From: Axinella damicornis
Taxonomy: Eukaryota; Porifera; Demospongiae; Axinellida; Axinellidae
NCBI GenBank assembly: GCA_963931865.1
Contig: OZ007506.1
Span: forward strand, 6,142,476-6,206,475
Length of the DNA: 64,000 nt
Direction of reading: 5' to 3'
In this document: positions 59,290 to 64,000 of the stretch, piece after piece
How the letters are laid out: every line of letters starts with the position of its first letter
How positions within the stretch are numbered: position 1 is the first letter of the stretch
Translations under genes and position numbers: made by a program
The notes under the pieces: model-generated
The model's input: the letters and a program-made list of their open reading frames with translations, nothing else
What the model was told of the DNA's origin: nothing
Database searches by the model: none

Positions 59290-62200
59290 GTGTCACATGC
59301 ACATGTGTGTGTGTGTGTGTGTGTGTGCATGTGCGTGTGTGTGTGTGTGTGCACGTGTGTAATGGGAGGAACTAAATAGCAACAATTAAGGCTAGCTATG
59401 ACTTACTTCATGCTGCTTATTGGCATGCAGACATACAATGTGGTAAATGTGACAAGGGAATTACTAGCTGAGCATGTAAAAGTGGGCAAGTGTGGTTCAG
59501 TGCATCTGCCACCTGTCTGCATCTTATTCCTGTGGTAATAGGTTTACCACAATGTTAGTACTATGTACACTACCACTTGACTGCTCACATGCAATGTATC
59601 AGTTTACTCTGGTTGCCAAAAAGAGTATCCACAGCCACTTTGGCTCAAGCTTTGCTGATCATCTTCTCGTTACTGTCACCACCCAAAAATGTTTGCACAG
59701 CCATAATAGATTTCACAAGGTAAAGCATAGGTAATTGTGCTGAAGAAATTTTCAGTGTGATACGTCACGCAGACACAGTTTATAACAGCCTGCATATAAC
59801 AAGCAAGTCATAAGACTATATATGACTCCAGCTGAGAGCCATCATGCCATCATGCCAGGTTGATGTTTATGGAACAAATCTCTTTAATTTCCGTGAAGCC
59901 CTTTGAACTAAACATGTTGACATACCAACACCAAAAACTCTACCACCCACTGTTTCTCATTGGTCTAGGTTAATAGAATTGTGCTTCATAAAATAATGGG
60001 GTGGAGCACCTTTGTGTGCACACTTGAGCTGCATACTCAGCCCCAATGTAGCCTAAGCACAGCATTTTGATTATAGCAACACTGGGAAGGGATGTGATGC
60101 TGTTGATTCTCACAGTGAAGTGTCAGCATTAGCATTTGGCAAACTATTAACGAGTGTGTAGTATACATTAGACATAATTATGTCTGGGCTGTATCGAATA
60201 GGTTCAGCTGTACTTCTCGATCAAGGATGCAGGGGGGGGGACATAGGCTTATGTTTGGCATAATATTATGTCTGGGGTGTATTGAATGGGTTCAGCTGTT
60301 CAGTTTTTCAGATTCACCCTTTTCTAATAATCAACCACCATTTTGCTGTGCAGTTGAATACAGTGTTATTGGATTCATTTGCTGCACTATTTGACTGAAG
60401 AGCATCTGTTTATGAGGCTCCAGTTAAGACAGTTTAACAGTTTCAAGATCCGGCACGCTTCAAGTGTGTAGTATATTTCTCACGCTCCATGCATCGAGCC
60501 CCGCCTCCCCAACTCTTACAAACTTCCTTGCTTCTGCCATCCAGGCCTGTTGGAAATAAAGCCGAGATAATTTGTGGTGTGTGCATGTTTGATAGATGAT
60601 ACTCTATGGTGGTGATTAATACCTCCAGTATACTACCGGTATATCAAGCAACACACAACATGTGCATGTGTGATCCAAATCTTTTGGCACACTGTTAGCA
60701 TATTCCTAGGAGACCCCAGCTAGTGTAACCAAGCAGCCTCACCTTGAACACTGGCCTACAGAAGTAGCTAACACAACAATGCACACAGCAATTGAATGCT
60801 GTGCATTCACCTCATTAGGAAGTGACCATCTTATACATGTACGTATATGAGCCATGGCCTGGAGTTCAAGGTGTGGCTTGTGGAGGGGAGCTTAAGTTTA
60901 TCCCAACCCTAGGGAGAACTATCACTGTAGAACAAGGAATTACAAGCATGCTATTAAGGCGAAGGAAGGGCTTCTGGTTTAAAGTTCAAGGCAATGACTT
61001 CTGTTGCCACCTTCTGGGAAGGAATACTTCCTTCTTCCTTCTTGAGGTTATGAACTCATGACATGTACCAGTTTCCTGGTCTCTGAATTCCATGATAATG
61101 CAGGCTATATTATGCTCACCTCCAGCACTGGAAATCAGTCCTTGCGCTCGATCTGCAACAGTGATGTGAAATAGCTAGTTTCTTGAAGATCATTTTCATG
61201 TGCAGCATCTGCAAAGAAAACTGGTTGTACTTACTAAATGAATGCCAAGTTCCTATGAACAACAGTGTAATTGCATGCAGCTTGTCTAGGTTGAATGCAA
61301 GGTCCAGCCTACTTCAGTAAGGTAAGTCCGGGTAATTTCGGTCACCGGGTATTTCCGGTCACTTAGGCAGATACGCGCAAAGGATGCAAGGTCTCGATTT
61401 TGCGGACAGATATGTTATAGCTGAGTGTTGCCTCTATCTGCACAGCACCATAGTTTAGGCTGAAAATGTAGCTTTTAGAATAGAGAAGCCCTTCTCTACT
61501 AAGTGACCGGAAATAAACCGTGACCGAAATTACCCCGACTTACCTTACCACAATCGAATTGTGATGCAGTAATTTATCAGGACCTCTGCAAGTGATACTG
61601 CACTGCCATCAAAGTTGGATCCTAGATTTTCAACTTTACAGTACACGTGACTGACCTCAAAATCACTATACAGTATGCCTTTACAGGCCTAGCTATTACT
61701 GGTAAAACATGTATTCTTCTACTCCTGCCCACTAGTATGGACTGTATGTTCTGGGGCACTACAAACATACCATCAATCAAGACAGCTAGTCTGAATGGCT
61801 CGAACATCACTACTCTGGTGGACTCCAGAATGAGTTATCCAGGTATGCAGGAAACCTTAGGAGAGTATGTTGGGAGATAATAATTGCATTAGCACCTAAT
61901 TATGCCGGCTATGCAGAGGAGGTTTAATTATTATCGTGATATCCAGAAACAGTGGTCCTGTCCTGTATTCCCCTAGTATCTGTTTTCTCTGTATGGCTGC
62001 TACCAAGAGCTGAAAGGACATTAGAATTGTGTTGGCACCCCAATATATTATTACTATGCACAGGAAGTTTGCTGATACTATCCAGAAATAGTATTTCTGA
62101 GTGTAGTACTTTAATTAAGCTGGCTAACCCTCATATATTATGCTGTGGTTATGCACCAGAGGAGGTTGCATGATAGGGGCCGCTATCAAGCAAATGTCCT

Positions 62201-62750
62201 CAGGCATAGCTACAGCATAATTAATGTATGGGGTGCAACACAATAATATTAACATCCAGTTAATACCCTTTGGAGCTCTTTATAGCAGCCATACAAGTAC
62301 TACACGGCTGGTTATTTCTGCATATTACTAGTGTTTGTATAGCTGTTAAAAGGAGCTCAAAAGAGTATTTCAGAATGTAGTAGTCACCTCCCTTTCCTGG
62401 CTCAGTGTTGATATAGACAGGATACAACAACGTACTGCAAGCGTATTATGTCATGAAGCATCACATGTGTTTAACCTCTTATTGCAAAGTCAAGAGCCTT
62501 GTTTGTCATACTATACACAGCCGGGCTGGCAGTGGACTGGATCAATAACAAGCTCTATTGGACAGACCGGGACCTCCATCACATCGAGGAGTATGACCTG
62601 GCAACCTCCAGGAGAAGAGTTGTGCTGACTACTGCAGCCAATAGCAAACCAGTGGGGATAGAAGTACATCCCTATCCTGGATTTGGGTAGGCAAGTAGCA
62701 TATAAATTATACAGACATACCAGCAGTGTTTATTTCTGGGCCTTTGGGGG

Positions 62751-62787
<37 letters not shown>

Positions 62788-63481
62788 TTGGCCATGAGAA
62801 ACAGTACTCCTGGCTATTATTGGGCTGGCTTAATTTCACAAGGCCTCCTCTCCTCCTGTGATTTTAATATCAGCCCCCTTGAATGCTACATGCGTCTTGT
62901 TCAAATGTCTGCCGTACGGGTGAAGAAGTCATTTTTAAATAGAAACCCAGCTATGAATCCTCTGAATTTAGTATGGCTGCTAGAAAGAACTCAAAAGATT
63001 ATTTCAGAATCTAGTAGTCACATAGATATTATCAACTGTACATGTAATATTGATCTATTCATTCTGGATTCCTGCAGGTGGCTCTATTGGATAGACAGAA
63101 TGTTGCACACAATGAGCAGAGCATCTGTTGTTGGCAATACTTCAGCAGTGGTCATGAGGACAAATTTGGAGTGTGGGTGGCCCCTCACAATCGATCACCG
63201 ATCTGGCAAGGTCTTTTGGAGTGACTACTGCACTTACCGAATCGAGTCCCTTGACATTGACGGGTCAAATTACTCCGTAGTTGTGGACAGCAATATACAA
63301 CATATTGTCTTATTTTCATACGGAATTGCAAAGTATGGGAACATGCTTTATTGGACCCAACCTACCAGAATTTACTCCCTCGACCTCAAGCCTGGAAGCC
63401 CAACTACAATGTTGTACACGGGCAGCAGCTCCCAACCACTCAGGACACTGCACGTTGTACATCCATCACAGCAACCATCAG
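58209..63481 (+). CDS. YWTD-propeller receptor-like protein, paralog 2 (3' end unresolved)
   Basis: Exons 58209-58324, 58597-58716, 61736-61842, 62521-62686 and 63078-63481; phases 2, 2, 1, 2, 1 match the upstream paralog, and exon 4 is 166 nt in both. The N-terminus has a signal-peptide-like segment (IAVTLLNVFLAGLL). Propeller marks: GLAVDWINNKLYWTDRDLHH, GWLYWIDRMLHTMSR, SGKVFWSDYCTYRIESLDID, YGNMLYWTQPTRIYSLDLK. N-glycosylation sites NGT, NGS and NTS are present. The last clear exon ends with HPSQQPSG in phase 1. The next exon should begin with G+TG; a candidate acceptor is at 63590, but the frame there closes after 34 codons and does not resemble the stalk of the paralog. Gene may end there or continue beyond the window. 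Confidence 0.8.
59224..59362. repeat. (GT)n microsatellite
   Basis: About 60 bp of pure GT, then interrupted GT/GC-AT units. Intronic. Confidence 0.95.
61320..61545. mobile_element. Mariner-like MITE with TA duplication (226 bp)
   Basis: Arms of about 46 bp: AGGTAAGTCCGGGTAATTTC continuing GGTCAC...TTTCCGGTCACTTAG, and the complement ending GACTTACCT. Flanked by TA at 61318-61319 and 61546-61547, the Tc1/mariner target. Lies about 190 bp upstream of exon 3 of propeller paralog 2. Confidence 0.8.
62345..63025. repeat. Duplicated intron segment around exon 4 of propeller paralog 2
   Basis: AGGAGCTCAAAAGAGTATTT and onward (62353-62392) recurs as AGAACTCAAAAGATTATTTC (62986-63025), both followed by CAGAAT-TAGTAGTCAC. 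One copy lies on each side of exon 4, hinting at a past tandem duplication including that exon. Confidence 0.6.
62752..62786. repeat. Poly-C tract
   Basis: About 34 consecutive C in intron 4 of propeller paralog 2. Confidence 0.9.
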
Positions 63482-64000
63482 GTAAGTATTGAGAGGGTAT
63501 ATAAGCTTTATTATGTTGTGAGGAAGAGAATGTACGCAGTTAATTGGTTCACATAATTAAGATCTATCAACACTAACAAAGACTTTGCAGTGGAATATGC
63601 TGTGATGACTACTGTAAGCCTAACCCAGGCTGGCTGCATTGCACGCAAGGCACTATTGATGCTTTGCCAACATTGCCTGCAAATCTGATTGCCTGGTAGA
63701 AAATTTTAATCTCTAATTTTTCACTTGGTAGTTTCAGTGGAACCGATGCCGGCCACTGAAAACAACTCTTAGATTATCAGCAGTAGCAGTGGGTGCAGCT
63801 ATATGGAGCTTAGATGATCGATCCACACATTATGCAATAGCACCATATACACGACACAAATCTTCATAACGTGTCCCCCACAGTGAAGTAATTAGGTGGG
63901 AATGTGATCACTCTACGTGTACAATTAAATTCCTCTCAGAGCTGGTTGTCTGACTCCAGTAATTCGTTGTGAAGGTTCACTAAGTGCTCTACCTTGCCCA
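63482..64000. other. Right end of window after the last clear exon
   Basis: A possible 3' splice site TTTGCAG ends at 63590. In another frame the downstream sequence reads CCDDYCKPNPGWLHCTQG, EGF-like in cysteine spacing, but it is out of phase with the previous exon. Otherwise nothing recognised. Confidence 0.4.

Larger units (their letters stand above)
58717..61735 (+). other. Intron 2 of propeller paralog 2 (3.0 kb)
   Basis: No ORF of note. It holds a (GT)n array (59224-59362), a short G run at 60230-60240 and a mariner-like MITE (61320-61545). The corresponding intron in paralog 1 is 0.5 kb. Confidence 0.7.

Noticed and set aside
1..64000. CRISPR arrays, bacterial operons, riboswitches
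   Set aside because: The window is eukaryotic; tandem repeats lack regular unique spacers.

Overview
This is a eukaryotic, animal nuclear window: every real gene is split into short exons with GT-AG introns (plus one conserved GC-AG intron), and the space between exons is filled with small transposon debris and low-complexity tracts. The gene families (eIF2B delta, SLC17/sialin transporters, YWTD-propeller receptors), a Helitron with spliced ORFs and an RPA-like protein, and the very high density of foldback MITEs suggest an early-branching invertebrate, perhaps a demosponge. That taxonomic guess is inference.

Layout. (1) 34-8586, minus strand: 5' half of the gene for translation initiation factor eIF2B subunit delta (five exons, running off the left edge). 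Its 5.3-kb intron between 760 and 6080 is almost filled by a decayed Helitron on the plus strand, which itself carries a LINE 3' fragment. (2) 9474-17548, minus strand, and 17732-45909, plus strand: two complete SLC17/sialin-like transporter genes, head to head with only 183 bp between start codons. Each has 10 exons, and exons 2-9 have identical lengths (28, 200, 88, 96, 137, 153, 145 and 239 nt). They are an inverted tandem duplication with a shared divergent promoter. The plus-strand copy has grown to 28 kb through insertions, including a Ty3/Gypsy-type LTR element at 23046-25976 flanked by a perfect 5-bp duplication GCCTG. (3) 48519-55268 and 58209 to at least 63481, plus strand: two tandem paralogous membrane or secreted receptor genes with a single LDL-receptor YWTD beta-propeller. 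The first is complete (signal peptide, propeller, Ser/Thr/Pro stalk with 15-residue repeats, one transmembrane helix, short tail); the second is cut or unresolved at its 3' end.

Repeats dominate the rest. The clearest unexplained structure is a family of tiny foldback elements ending in TAGCCTCGTTCCCAGGC...CTA (or a TAGTCTA variant). Many copies sit between 9-bp direct repeats, which I read as target-site duplications of Mutator-like (MULE) type. Other elements with readable termini are a hAT-like MITE with an 8-bp TSD, a CAGGGGYGG-ended family with 5-bp TSDs, a TA-flanked mariner-like MITE, a TTAA-flanked inverted repeat, and a perfect hammerhead-ribozyme-like core. Coordinates of exons were set by hand from splice signals, reading-frame continuity and paralog comparison. 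I ran no search or alignment.
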